DNA of 64,000 nt from Planctomycetota bacterium (GTDB taxonomy: Bacteria; Planctomycetota; UBA1135). Positions 9,421 to 18,248 of this stretch are shown one piece after another. The stretch lies in the NCBI GenBank assembly GCA_008501825.1, contig QQUA01000017.1, positions 1-64,000 of the forward strand, written 5' to 3'. The notes beneath the pieces were generated by a model that ran no database searches, was not told the origin of the DNA, and saw only the letters and a program-made list of their open reading frames with translations. The position numbers and the translations under genes were made by a program. How positions within the stretch are numbered: position 1 is the stretch's first letter; each line of letters begins with the position of its first letter.

Positions 9421-9803
9421 CAGGGTTCACCGTTCATGAACACAAAGGCTGGGACCTGGAACGGAAGTATGGAGCGATGAGGACTGCACTCTATCCCGAA
9501 CCGAAATCCAAGCCGGTTCGTTTCAAAATTTGGGAAAATTTCAAATTCGCCCTTGGAATTGGAAAGGCTCTTCGGCGACACCCTCAGAGCCCTCCGGCCG
9601 AGTCCCCCACCGAAGCCGGCTCCATCGCCTGGAATCCGGAAGCCTGTCGCTGGCCAGGGGGAAGCGGGGAAGGTACACTTTCCGCCGCTTCGCCAGTGGC
9701 TTCTCGGGAAGCGCCGGCAGGCGACTTAGTTCTTTTCCCTAAGCCCCCTCTGAGAAGAGGCTTAGCTGCCGAGCCCGAATCACCAATCGGATCATCTCGG
9801 CAC
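9421..9803. other. Intergenic between propeller cluster and tRNA-Phe
   Basis: No gene supported. A long + frame (9303-10061) crosses the tRNA and the antisense of a real gene and is rejected. Base composition changes in this stretch from AT-rich on the left to GC-rich on the right. Confidence 0.5.
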
Positions 9804-9879
<76 letters not shown>

Positions 9880-9885
9880 AATTTC

Positions 9886-9930
9886 GCGGGAATCCTGGCC
9901 CTCCGCGCCGGGGTTCCCGCTTCTTTTTTC
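9886..9930 (+). terminator. Intrinsic terminator after tRNA-Phe
   Basis: GCGGGAA (9886-9892) pairs with TTCCCGC (9914-9920), with a GC-rich loop, followed by a T-rich run (TTCTTTTTT). It begins 7 bases after the tRNA. Confidence 0.75.
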
Positions 9931-9980
9931 CTGAAAAAGGCCGCCGCGCCGCCCCGCAAATCGGGGGGTACACTATGTTG

Positions 9981-10006
9981 GCGGTCCCCAAACTGTGGGG
10001 AACCGC
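9981..10006. other. Hairpin in the leader region of the stalk-protein gene
   Basis: GCGGTCCCC (9981-9989) pairs with GGGGAACCGC (9997-10006) with one bulged A and a 7-base loop. There is no T-run after it, so it is not a simple terminator. It lies 167 bases before the start of the next gene and may be an mRNA leader structure. Role unknown. Confidence 0.4.
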
Positions 10007-10172
10007 ATGGCGCCGCGGCATACCACCCGGTGTCGCGGGTTTGACCCTCAGCTCCCCCTGAGGGTTTGGCCTTTCCCGACCCCTTGACCTTAGGTTCAAC
10101 GACCTGGCCCCTTGCCCCCGCTCCGCCCCGGATCGAAGGTGGGCGCCGGGCGCCTTCGCCTCGAACGGAAGC

Positions 10173-12014
10173 ATGAAGACAACCCAAACCTCTTTGGTTT
10201 TGCTTGCATCCCTGCTCGCCCTGACCACAGGGTTGAGCGCCCAGCAGGACCCCAACGTCGGTCTCAAATATTCCTTCCAGGATTTCGACGCCGACGGCCG
10301 CACGGACCTGTACGTGGTGCATCCCCAGGAACCCGGCCGTTTGCTCCGCAATATCGGCAACGGCAACTTCGAAGACCTCACGGCCATGGCCTTGGGAGAA
10401 ACTCCGGTTTCGACCTCGGCGCTTTGGGGTGACTTCGATCTGGACGGTCGGACCGACCTCTACCTGGTGGTGGACGGGCCCAACCGGCTGTACCGCAATC
10501 TCGGCCAAGGTGCCTTCCTGGACGTCAGCCGCGATTCCGGCCTGGCCGACTCCGGCCAAGGCCTGGAAGCCGAGTGGGTCGACATGGACGGCAACGGCCG
10601 GCCCTATCTGTTAGTGCACAACGCCCAAGGGGACGTGCTCTACCGCAACACCGGTAGCGGCCAATTCCAGGCCATGAACTTCGGTGCCCTGGTGTTCGGC
10701 AGCCAAAGCCAAGCCGGCGGCCAGCCCGGCGGCCTCGCCGATGGTGAGAACAAGGGTGGCCAGCAAAACCTGATCGTGGTTCCGGACAGCGTCCAAGTGA
10801 ATGGCAGCTTGACGGTTACCGGCAACAGCGTGCTTCAAGGCGATGTTCAGATCAACAACAACTTGAACATGGGCGGCAACATCGACCTGCTCGGCACGGT
10901 CGACGGAGTCGACGTCTCGGATCTGAACAGTGACGTTGGAACCCTACAAACCGACGTAGGCACCTTGCAAACCGATGTTGGAACTTTGCAGACTGACGTC
11001 GGCACCCTGCAAACCGATGTTGGAACCTTGCAAACGGACGTCGGCACCTTGCAAACCGACGTTGCCGGAATTCAAAGCGACATTACTGCCGGCCAAGCGG
11101 CCATCGCTGGAATTCAAACCGACATCACCAACGGTCAAGCCGCCATCAGCTCCTTGAACGCTCAGGTTGCCACCAACACCGGCAACATCACGGCCCTGAA
11201 CACGCAAGTGACCACCAACGTCGGCGATATCGCCACCAATGCTGCCGGCATTGCGACCAATGTCACGGACATTGCCACCAACGCTTCCGGCATTGCGACC
11301 AACGTCACGGACATCGCCACCAACGCTTCCGGCATTGCGACTAACGCCACCGACATCGCAACCAATGCCACCGGAATCACCAACAACGCCGCTGGCATTG
11401 CTACCAATGCTGCCGGCATTGCAACCAACGCCACCGACATCGCCACCAATGCTTCTGACATTGGCACCCTGCAAACCAGCCTAAGTGACCACGTCAATGA
11501 CAGCAGCATCCACTTGGACGCTCAAGACGTGTTCCAGGCGGTCTTGGCTCAGGACGGCGAAGGCTCCGGTTTGGATGCCGACACCATCGATGGCAAGGAA
11601 CTGCCGGAAATCCTTCCTGAGATCTACAGCGAGAGCTGGGAAGGTCTGGACACTCCGGGTAGCGGCAACGACATGTTCATCGGCACCCCGGTGTCCGTGA
11701 CCTTGACCGAAACCAAGACCTTGATGGTCATCGGCACTGCTTCGGTGAGCAACCCGATCGGCGTCCAGCACAGCAGTGGCTCGGTGTCCTTGGGTTACCG
11801 CGATGCCGGCACCGGCAACGTCCCCACCGTGTTCAGCCTTCAGAACCCCTGGACCATTCAGCAAGGTGCTCTGAATTTCCACCGGGTCATGAATGTGGCC
11901 TTCTTGGTGACCCTGCCCGCCGGCGATTACGAGCTCGGCATCACGGTCCGCCACGAAGGCGGCATCGCTCCCCAATTGGTGAGCAGCCAAAACGTGGTCA
12001 TGGTTCTGCCCTGA
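10173..12014 (+). CDS. Secreted protein with VCBS/FG-GAP head, heptad-repeat stalk and C-terminal beta domain
   Basis: 613 residues. Signal peptide MKTTQTSLVLLASLLALTTGLSA. Residues 30-165 hold three VCBS/FG-GAP-type calcium loops (DFDADGRTDLY, DFDLDGRTDLY, DMDGNGRP). A Gly/Gln linker and a beta segment (about 200-245) follow. Residues 251-450 form the stalk: six TLQTDVG heptads, then eleven IATNxxx heptads with Ile at position a and Asn at position d, a pattern known from trimeric coiled coils of autotransporter adhesins. Then LDADTIDGKEL, a motif common in trimeric fibre proteins, and a C-terminal beta domain of about 130 residues. It is probably a trimeric surface fibre; the partner is unknown. 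GGAAGC before the ATG is a weak ribosome site. Confidence 0.8.
   Translation: MKTTQTSLVLLASLLALTTGLSAQQDPNVGLKYSFQDFDADGRTDLYVVHPQEPGRLLRNIGNGNFEDLTAMALGETPVSTSALWGDFDLDGRTDLYLVVDGPNRLYRNLGQGAFLDVSRDSGLADSGQGLEAEWVDMDGNGRPYLLVHNAQGDVLYRNTGSGQFQAMNFGALVFGSQSQAGGQPGGLADGENKGGQQNLIVVPDSVQVNGSLTVTGNSVLQGDVQINNNLNMGGNIDLLGTVDGVDVSDLNSDVGTLQTDVGTLQTDVGTLQTDVGTLQTDVGTLQTDVGTLQTDVAGIQSDITAGQAAIAGIQTDITNGQAAISSLNAQVATNTGNITALNTQVTTNVGDIATNAAGIATNVTDIATNASGIATNVTDIATNASGIATNATDIATNATGITNNAAGIATNAAGIATNATDIATNASDIGTLQTSLSDHVNDSSIHLDAQDVFQAVLAQDGEGSGLDADTIDGKELPEILPEIYSESWEGLDTPGSGNDMFIGTPVSVTLTETKTLMVIGTASVSNPIGVQHSSGSVSLGYRDAGTGNVPTVFSLQNPWTIQQGALNFHRVMNVAFLVTLPAGDYELGITVRHEGGIAPQLVSSQNVVMVLP
10941..11066 (+). 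repeat. Six tandem 21-base units encoding TLQTDVG
   Basis: Six back-to-back 21-base units, differing mostly at third codon positions, each coding one heptad. Such arrays can change length by slippage or recombination. Confidence 0.85.
11229..11459 (+). repeat. Eleven tandem 21-base units encoding IATN-type heptads
   Basis: Units read IATNAAG, IATNVTD, IATNASG and variants; one unit reads ITNNAAG. Ile at a and Asn at d recur every seven residues. Confidence 0.85.
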
Positions 12015-12031
12015 TCCCGTTTCCCAAACAG

Positions 12032-12068
12032 GAAGCCCGGCTGGGAATTTCCCGGCCGGGCTTCTTCG
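12032..12068 (+). terminator. Terminator-like hairpin after the stalk-protein gene
   Basis: GAAGCCCGGC (12032-12041) pairs perfectly with GCCGGGCTTC (12055-12064), 18 bases after the stop. The T-tract is short (TTC). Confidence 0.65.
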
Positions 12069-12137
12069 CATTCAAGAGCGGAAGCGGGCGAATCTAAGTT
12101 TCTCAACCCCCTTCTCAGTCCCCGCAACCCATGGAGC

Positions 12138-13145
12138 TTATTGAATCTGGAAGTGAGCCGGCGGACTCAATCGGCAAGCTGACAAGTCCAAGGCTTGAAA
12201 CCAAACCGAAATCCCCTGACTGCCGGCAGGTACAGCTTGAGAAATGACCAGAGAACCGGCGGAGTCGGCCTGAAAGAGTCCCAAAGGAAAATACGGAAAG
12301 CTCAAATCGACGGAAATAGAACCGCAGGCCAAAGTCGAAACGTTGGACGGACCGAAACCGGAAAGTGAGTAAGCCAACCCGACCTCTGCGTCAGGAAGAG
12401 CTCCTTGAATGGAGATCGAAGCTTGTTGGCCCGCCACCAAGTTCTCGATCTGCAGATCCAAACCGAAACTGGAAAGGACCTCAAGATTGTCAAATGCCAC
12501 CTTGTGGGAACCGGCTGCATTGGCGCGAGTATTCAAGACCAAGAAAAGATCGTCGCCACCAACGGTGGACGATCGGAGTAGCTGCCAATCGGCTATCCCG
12601 GAATCCCAAAAAGAAAGCTCCAGCGTTTGGGCGGTTCGACGAATTCGAAACCGTCCGTTGGTATCGCTGGTTGCCATGAAGGACGCCTGGCAATTGGTTT
12701 CCCCGCCTTCAAAAGCTTTGTAGTACTCCCCGGGCGGAGGGTCGCAAGCTCCCTGCCAGGAATGGTTGTATCTTTCTATGGTAGCCCAGTGGGCGTTGGT
12801 GGCGACTTCCCGAATTCGGAAAGCCACCCATCGATCCTCGTTCGGAATGTCGAATTCGAGGAGTTCGAAATCCACCTGGGCGTCGAAATCCCCACATAGC
12901 ACCCAGCGGGCGGCGTCCAAATTGACTCCCGCCTCCTCCAAGCAGTCCGTCGGCTTGGTCAGCTCCAGCCGCCCCTGGACCTCCGCAACGGAAGAGCAAG
13001 CGGAAGTTGTAGAAAGCCAGAGGGGTGAAATCACCCCGTCCTCGAAGGAGTCTTGAACGTTTCCCAAACATGATTGGGCCAATCCATGATTTCCCCACAA
13101 AAGCAGGAAACAACTCAAGGTGAAAGGTATTTGCTTGATTTTCAT
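12138..13145 (-). CDS. Secreted protein with concanavalin-like (LamG/DUF1349-type) domain
   Basis: 335 residues from the ATG at 13145, where the signal peptide starts (MKIKQIPFTLSCFLLLWGNHGLAQS); the longer frame from 13181 would put a hydrophilic stretch first. Residues about 25-225 look like a beta-jellyroll of the concanavalin/LamG kind: an opening DSFEDGVISPLW, a DFDAQVDFELLEF strand, a RFRIRRTAQTLELSFWD strand and a closing KVAFDNLEV. Cysteines in the first half suggest disulfides. The last 100 residues are a beta domain ending FQALDLSACRLSPPAHFQIQ that resembles C-terminal domains of other secreted proteins here. Substrate unknown; carbohydrate binding is a guess. Confidence 0.65.
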   Translation of the reverse strand: MKIKQIPFTLSCFLLLWGNHGLAQSCLGNVQDSFEDGVISPLWLSTTSACSSVAEVQGRLELTKPTDCLEEAGVNLDAARWVLCGDFDAQVDFELLEFDIPNEDRWVAFRIREVATNAHWATIERYNHSWQGACDPPPGEYYKAFEGGETNCQASFMATSDTNGRFRIRRTAQTLELSFWDSGIADWQLLRSSTVGGDDLFLVLNTRANAAGSHKVAFDNLEVLSSFGLDLQIENLVAGQQASISIQGALPDAEVGLAYSLSGFGPSNVSTLACGSISVDLSFPYFPLGLFQADSAGSLVISQAVPAGSQGISVWFQALDLSACRLSPPAHFQIQ

Positions 13146-13217
13146 CGTCTCTTTTGGGCCCGACTGTTTATTCGTGGGCACAGATCCAAGCGCTGAACTT
13201 CCTTCATTGTGGCACGA

Positions 13218-13253
13218 AAATCGGGCCCGTCGCCGAAGCCACGGGCCCGATTT
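13218..13253 (-). terminator. Strong terminator of the nuclease-like gene
   Basis: A perfect 13-base inverted repeat (AAATCGGGCCCGT / ACGGGCCCGATTT) with a 10-base loop. It lies 15 bases beyond the stop at 13268 on the minus strand and is followed there by TTTT. Confidence 0.8.
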
Positions 13254-13267
13254 CTGGAATCTGAAAA

Positions 13268-15916
13268 CTAATCAGCCGACTCTTTTTCGTCCTTCGGCTT
13301 CGGGGCTTGAGCCATCATCGCAGCCAAGTCAGGGGCGATGGTGACACCACTTTGGGACTTTTTCGGCTCGACTTTTTTCGACTCAGCTTGGTCCGATTCA
13401 GCTTCCTTGGCTTCAGTCGCTTCGGCTTTGGAAACCTTGGAGATCGGAGCTTCAGTCTCGGCTTTGGCCTCCGACACCTCCTCAGCATCTGCTTTTGAAG
13501 CCGACCGGACCTTCTTGGTCACTTTGCGCCGGGTCCGGGTTTTGGCCACCTTCTTCGTCTTCGCCGGGCCATCCATCTGGCCGGAAGCCTGGGTTTCCGA
13601 CTCGCCTTCGGCGGCCGCGTCGGTTTCCTGTGCGGCTTTCCCGGTCTGATCGGCCTTTTCCACCTTTTCGGTGGGCTGGGCCGGAGCTTCCTCGGAAACC
13701 GGAGGAGCCTTTGCATCCGCCGGAGCCTTCCGGGAACGAGTGGTTTTACGACGCGTGGCCTTCTTCCTGGCAACCGGTTTGGGATCTTCTTCCGGTTTGG
13801 CCGGCGGCAACTCGACTTGCGGCTGCTCCGGTTCCGAGGTTTCGGCCTTCGGTTCAGCTTTGGCCTCAGCGGCCGGAGAGCTCTCCTCGACCGGAGCCGC
13901 CTTGGCCTCTTTTTCGATCGGTTCGCTTGCTTCGGCGGCCGCCTCTTGCTCTTGGCCTTCCGGCTCGGAAACCAGACGGCGACGACGGCGGCGGCGACGA
14001 ACCGCGGCACCTTGACCGCCGTTCTCGCCGGTCTCTTCTTGGTCCACCGGTTTATCCGCAACCTCCTTCAACGTCGGGGTTTTCGCTTCAGCCTTAGCCT
14101 CGATCACCTCGCTGTCGGAGGAGCTTTCGGCGGTGACCGGCTCGGCCTTTCGGGCGAACGGAGAATCTCGCCTGCTGCGCCGCCGGGCGGACGGCGAGGC
14201 AGCCGGGGCTTCCTCCGCCTTGGCACTTTCAGGGGCTTCGGATTCCCGATCCGACTCCCGGCGATCGCTACGACCAGCCGTGCGGCCATTTCGAGTTCCA
14301 CTGCGGGAACGGCGGGAAGTGGACCGGGTATCTCCACTCTCGGCAGCCCGCCCTTCCGGCTTCTTATCGGCTTTCTTGTCCGCCTCGGAAGCTGCGGCAG
14401 AGGCCGCGGCGGCTGCATCCTTCGCCTCACCGGCCAGGGGTCGAATCTCCACCGGCTTTTGCAAAGCCTTCTGCAGTCCACCGGGAGTGGATTTCGGCGT
14501 CAGCCTCGCCGGTCTAGAGGCCGCAGCCCTTCCTTCCGGTCGGGCCGAAGAAGGCCGTGAATCGGAAGACGCCTCCGCTTTCGAAGGGGAAGAAGCTGAA
14601 GAAGCCGCGGACGAACGGCCGTCAGGTTTGGCCAGGCCGGTACGGCGGCGAGCCCCGCGACGGCGACGGCGACGGCGCGCCATCAGGCTGTCATCTTCGG
14701 ATCGGGCGGAACGTCCGCCTGAAGCGGAAGAAGCGTCCGACCGCTCCCCCGCCGGCGAGGCGACCTCGCCGGAGGCACCGGTCTCACCTCTTGCGGAACG
14801 CCGCCTCAACCCGCTTCCACGCAAGTTTTCTCGGCGCCCGAGGGTCGGCGCTCCCTCATCTTCATCCGCCGGCAGGCCGAGGAAACGATTCAGGAAAGGC
14901 GAAATTTCCTGCATCGTCAACAAGCTCATGTCGAGCATGTCCGAAGCCCGGCTGCGAATGGACGCGTCCGGCGGCCGGATCAACAGCAGGCCGGAGCTGT
15001 TGCGGTCGCAGCCAAAGATCTTGACCAGACCGCGGAAGCGTGCCGAGTAATCCTGCCAATTGCCGGTCTTGCATTCGACCCACAACATCTTGCCGTCCAC
15101 CCAAGCCATCAGATCGGACTCAAATTCGCGGCCGTCGGGCAAGGTGCCCTTGACGTTGAACAGGATCTGGTACTTGGAAGGACTGAAGCGAGATTTCAGT
15201 TTGCGGGAGAGGAGCCAGGAGACGTAGAGCTCCAGCCAACCACCGGTTAAGAACTGTGCCGTTTCCCCGTCAGAGGTCGGAATCACGCGCAGGACTTTTT
15301 TCGGCGAACGGTGGTAGTAAAAATCCTTCAGCAGCCCATGTCGATGGAGCAGGGTGCCGAGCTGTACCGCCGCCGACCGTTCTTGATCGGAAAGTCCTTC
15401 GATGTCGATGCGTGTAAACCGTTTGGTGGCAACCGAGCGCTTAAGCTTCTCGTAAAAAGGTGCCACCAAGCCAAAATGTTGACCGATGTGCCGGGCGAGG
15501 TGCTCGAAGGCTTCGTTGCGGGCGAGATCGTCCTGCCCTTCGAAGACCATGACCTTGCGATTCCGGAGATAGTCCACCAAAGATCCGGTGGGCGCGTCTT
15601 CCGGAGGGGTTTTCGGCAAACCGCGACGCTGGCCGCGGTTGGAGAAAGATCCGCTCTGGGGCCCGTCACCGCGATCGCGATCTCGGTCGCGATCTCCCCG
15701 CTCACGATCTCTGTCACGCCGGCGGCGCGGCTTCGAATCGCTGGGCAGGGACGCACGCCCTCCTGCGAAGTCCTCTCGCAGGAATTCGATTTGCTTGGTG
15801 AGGTCCCGGAGGTGACGAATCAACTCCTCAGCCAACTGGGCCTCTTCCGGGGAGCGACGTTCTACAGTGTCGCTGGAATCTTCCGCTCCCTTGAAAAAGT
15901 GCTGGAGCCAGCCCAT
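13268..15916 (-). CDS. PD-(D/E)xK nuclease-like protein with a very long basic, disordered C-terminal tail
   Basis: 882 residues from the ATG at 15916; the longer frame to 16126 would overlap the divergent gene and its first 70 residues look untranslated. Residues 15-50 are helical, 62-85 an Arg/Asp low-complexity run, 108-205 a helical, winged-helix-like region. Residues 221-345 carry a nuclease pattern: GGWLELY with E229, ESD with D268, then VECKTG with E281 and K283. This order matches the C-terminal nuclease of DUF1887 (Card1/Can2-type) proteins, but I see no CARF domain. The tail (about 350-882) is rich in Ala, Glu, Lys, Ser and Arg, with Arg runs near 414-420 and 640-647, as in the tails of RNase E-type proteins. 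It may act on DNA or RNA; substrate unknown. Confidence 0.75.
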   Translation of the reverse strand: MGWLQHFFKGAEDSSDTVERRSPEEAQLAEELIRHLRDLTKQIEFLREDFAGGRASLPSDSKPRRRRDRDRERGDRDRDRDRGDGPQSGSFSNRGQRRGLPKTPPEDAPTGSLVDYLRNRKVMVFEGQDDLARNEAFEHLARHIGQHFGLVAPFYEKLKRSVATKRFTRIDIEGLSDQERSAAVQLGTLLHRHGLLKDFYYHRSPKKVLRVIPTSDGETAQFLTGGWLELYVSWLLSRKLKSRFSPSKYQILFNVKGTLPDGREFESDLMAWVDGKMLWVECKTGNWQDYSARFRGLVKIFGCDRNSSGLLLIRPPDASIRSRASDMLDMSLLTMQEISPFLNRFLGLPADEDEGAPTLGRRENLRGSGLRRRSARGETGASGEVASPAGERSDASSASGGRSARSEDDSLMARRRRRRRGARRRTGLAKPDGRSSAASSASSPSKAEASSDSRPSSARPEGRAAASRPARLTPKSTPGGLQKALQKPVEIRPLAGEAKDAAAAASAAASEADKKADKKPEGRAAESGDTRSTSRRSRSGTRNGRTAGRSDRRESDRESEAPESAKAEEAPAASPSARRRSRRDSPFARKAEPVTAESSSDSEVIEAKAEAKTPTLKEVADKPVDQEETGENGGQGAAVRRRRRRRRLVSEPEGQEQEAAAEASEPIEKEAKAAPVEESSPAAEAKAEPKAETSEPEQPQVELPPAKPEEDPKPVARKKATRRKTTRSRKAPADAKAPPVSEEAPAQPTEKVEKADQTGKAAQETDAAAEGESETQASGQMDGPAKTKKVAKTRTRRKVTKKVRSASKADAEEVSEAKAETEAPISKVSKAEATEAKEAESDQAESKKVEPKKSQSGVTIAPDLAAMMAQAPKPKDEKESAD

Positions 15917-16024
15917 TTCCGGCCTATTCTCGCGGAAGCCCCTGGCGGGTACAAGGGCCGGAAGCCTTAAAAAGCCGGCGCCAAGCCGTAAATTCCATGG
16001 AATCCGCCCCTGCAAGCCACCGCC
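15917..16024. promoter_or_regulatory. Divergent intergenic region
   Basis: 108 bases separate the minus-strand nuclease-like gene from the plus-strand DUF255 gene, so both promoters must lie here or overlap the 5' ends. I could not define -35/-10 elements. Confidence 0.4.
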
Positions 16025-18181
16025 ATGCTCACCTTCCTCCTTCTTTCCGGGCTTGTCGCCATCCGACAAGAGCCACCCATGCCTGAAACTCAACCTGAGG
16101 CCACCGAACAGCGGCCCACCAACCACTTGGCCGGAGAATCCAGCCCATATCTACTGCAACACGTTCACAATCCGGTGGACTGGTATCCCTGGGGGGAAGA
16201 AGCTCTGCAAAGGGCCAAAGCGGAAGATAAACCGATTTTTCTGAGCGTCGGTTACTCCGCTTGTCATTGGTGTCACGTGATGGAACGGGAATCCTTCGAA
16301 GATCCCGAAATCGCCGCGATTCTCAACGCCGATTTCATTTCCATCAAGGTCGACCGGGAAGAGCGTCCGGATTTGGACGATATGTACATGCAAGCGGTGC
16401 AAGCCATGACCGGCAGCGGCGGCTGGCCGATGACGGTGTTTCTGACCCCGGATCTGAAACCTTTTTTCGGCGGTACCTATTTCCCGCCGCAACCGGCCCA
16501 CGGCCGGCCTTCCTTCCGGCAGATTCTCGAGCACCTCAGCAAAGCTTGGAAAGAACGCCGACAGGAAATCGACGAGTATGCCGATCGGGTGGACGGCACC
16601 TTGGCGGCGGAACTTCCGGAGGTGGAAGCCTCGCCCTTACCTCAAGGCGACGCTCTTCCTGCTCGGCTGCAAGGTTGGATCGCTCCCTTGCAATCCTCCT
16701 TCGATTCGGTTTGGGGCGGCTTCGGTTCGGCACCGAAATTCCCCCGAGCGGAAGACCTTCGTTGGTTATTGGCGGTGTCCGCTCACGACGGCAACGCCCA
16801 AGCCTTGAACATGGCGGTGTTGACCTTGAAGCGGATGGCCGCCGGCGGCATCTACGATCAATTGGCCGGCGGTTTTGCCCGCTATTCCACCGACGAGAAG
16901 TGGTTGATCCCCCACTTCGAAAAAATGCTTTATGACCAGGGATGTCTGCTGCCCGCCTATTTGGATGCCTGGCGCTTAACCGGCGATCCCTACTTCGCCC
17001 AAGTCGTCCGAGAAAGTTGCGATTACTTGCTTCGAGAAATGCAAGATCCAGGCGGAGCCTTTTGGAGTTCGACCGACGCCGATTCGGAAGGCGAAGAAGG
17101 CAAGTTTTTCGTTTGGACGCCACAAGAATTGCAACAGGTTCTTGGAAGTCAAAAAGGACGGTTTGCTTCCCTCTACTTCGGAGTGACGCCGCTGGGCAAT
17201 TTCGAGCACGGCCGGTCCGCCTTGCATCTGGCCATGGACGCCCAACAAGCGGCTCGAGACGCCGGCTTGGAAAATGAAGATCTGAACCAGGTCCTGGCGG
17301 AAATCAAAACCAAGCTCTATGAAACCCGCAGCAAACGCATTCCGCCGGGAACCGACGACAAGATTCTGGTCGGTTGGAATGGTTTGGTAATCGATGCGTT
17401 GGCCTATGCCGGGCGAGCTCTCGGCGAACCGCGGTACTTACAAGCGGCGGAACGGGCCGCCGATTTCCTCCTGAACCACATGGTGCGAGAAGATGGGGGC
17501 ATGTGGCGCAGTTGGCGCAAAGGCAAAGCGGCTCATCGGGCGGTCTTGGAAGACCACGCCTATTTCATGCGGGCTTTGTTGAGCTTGTTTCAAAGCTCCG
17601 GCGAAGAACGCTGGTTGCTGGCGGCAGAACAACAAGCAAGCTGGCTGCTGGAAAACTTCTGGGATGAGGAAGAAGCGCTGTTCTGGGATACCGACGGCCA
17701 GGATCCCTATCTCCGTCACCGGCGCAAATCTCCGACCGACGGCGCCACACCCTCGGCCAACGGCGTGGCTTTGGAAGCCTTGCTGCACCTAAGCTGGTTC
17801 AGTGGCGAGGACCGCTGGGGGCAAATGGCGGAGCGCAGTTTGGAACACTTGCTGCCTTTATTCGAGCGAGCCCCCCGGGCTTTTTCCACCACCATGCGAG
17901 TGTTGTTGCAAGCGGCGGAAGAACCTGCGGTGGCTTTGTTGATCGGCAACGGCGAAGCGACCTCCTTGGAGAAATGGCGGCAGGCGGTGTACGCACCGAA
18001 GGCGCCCTGGGTGTTGCCGGTGTTCAAGCTCGAAGCCGAACCGGAAAGCGAAATTGGCTTGTTCCGCTATCGGGTAGCCGGCGAAGGTCAAAGCACTCTT
18101 TATCTCTGCCGCGGCAAGACTTGCTTGGAACCCAGCATTAAGCCGGAGGAGTTTTCCACCCTCGCGGCGAAAAAATTCTGA
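16025..18181 (+). CDS. DUF255 thioredoxin-fold protein with (alpha/alpha) barrel (YyaL/SPATA20 family)
   Basis: 718 residues, a usual length for the family. The start is a signal-like stretch ([12 protein letters not shown]); an ATG at 16079 is an alternative that would leave the protein in the cytoplasm. The hallmark N-terminal sequence is present: [23 protein letters not shown], then the redox motif C80-H-W-C83 followed by VMERESF, and [12 protein letters not shown]. From about residue 200 onward comes the helical-repeat part resembling a six-hairpin glycosidase/epimerase barrel ([35 protein letters not shown]). The biological role of the family is not settled; a redox function is inferred from the CxxC. 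Confidence 0.9.
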   Translation: MLTFLLLSGLVAIRQEPPMPETQPEATEQRPTNHLAGESSPYLLQHVHNPVDWYPWGEEALQRAKAEDKPIFLSVGYSACHWCHVMERESFEDPEIAAILNADFISIKVDREERPDLDDMYMQAVQAMTGSGGWPMTVFLTPDLKPFFGGTYFPPQPAHGRPSFRQILEHLSKAWKERRQEIDEYADRVDGTLAAELPEVEASPLPQGDALPARLQGWIAPLQSSFDSVWGGFGSAPKFPRAEDLRWLLAVSAHDGNAQALNMAVLTLKRMAAGGIYDQLAGGFARYSTDEKWLIPHFEKMLYDQGCLLPAYLDAWRLTGDPYFAQVVRESCDYLLREMQDPGGAFWSSTDADSEGEEGKFFVWTPQELQQVLGSQKGRFASLYFGVTPLGNFEHGRSALHLAMDAQQAARDAGLENEDLNQVLAEIKTKLYETRSKRIPPGTDDKILVGWNGLVIDALAYAGRALGEPRYLQAAERAADFLLNHMVREDGGMWRSWRKGKAAHRAVLEDHAYFMRALLSLFQSSGEERWLLAAEQQASWLLENFWDEEEALFWDTDGQDPYLRHRRKSPTDGATPSANGVALEALLHLSWFSGEDRWGQMAERSLEHLLPLFERAPRAFSTTMRVLLQAAEEPAVALLIGNGEATSLEKWRQAVYAPKAPWVLPVFKLEAEPESEIGLFRYRVAGEGQSTLYLCRGKTCLEPSIKPEEFSTLAAKKF

Positions 18182-18217
18182 ACCGAGACGAAACCGGGAC
18201 GTTATCGCCTTCAGTCG

Positions 18218-18240
18218 CCTGCCGCTCGGGCGGCAGGAGG
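18218..18240 (+). promoter_or_regulatory. Hairpin overlapping the ribosome site of the next gene
   Basis: CCTGCCGC (18218-18225) pairs perfectly with GCGGCAGG (18230-18237) around a TCGG loop. The AGGAGG ribosome site of the 18249 gene is at 18235-18240, so its first three bases lie in the stem. This could limit translation of the downstream gene. Confidence 0.5.
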
Positions 18241-18248
18241 TTTGTTGC

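Noticed and set aside
10941..11459. Possible CRISPR array in the 21-base repeats
   Set aside because: Units are contiguous coding heptads without spacers.
13495..15050. Long + frames opposite the low-complexity tail of the nuclease-like gene
   Set aside because: They mirror repetitive Ala/Arg/Glu codons of the minus gene and have no start signals or family motifs.
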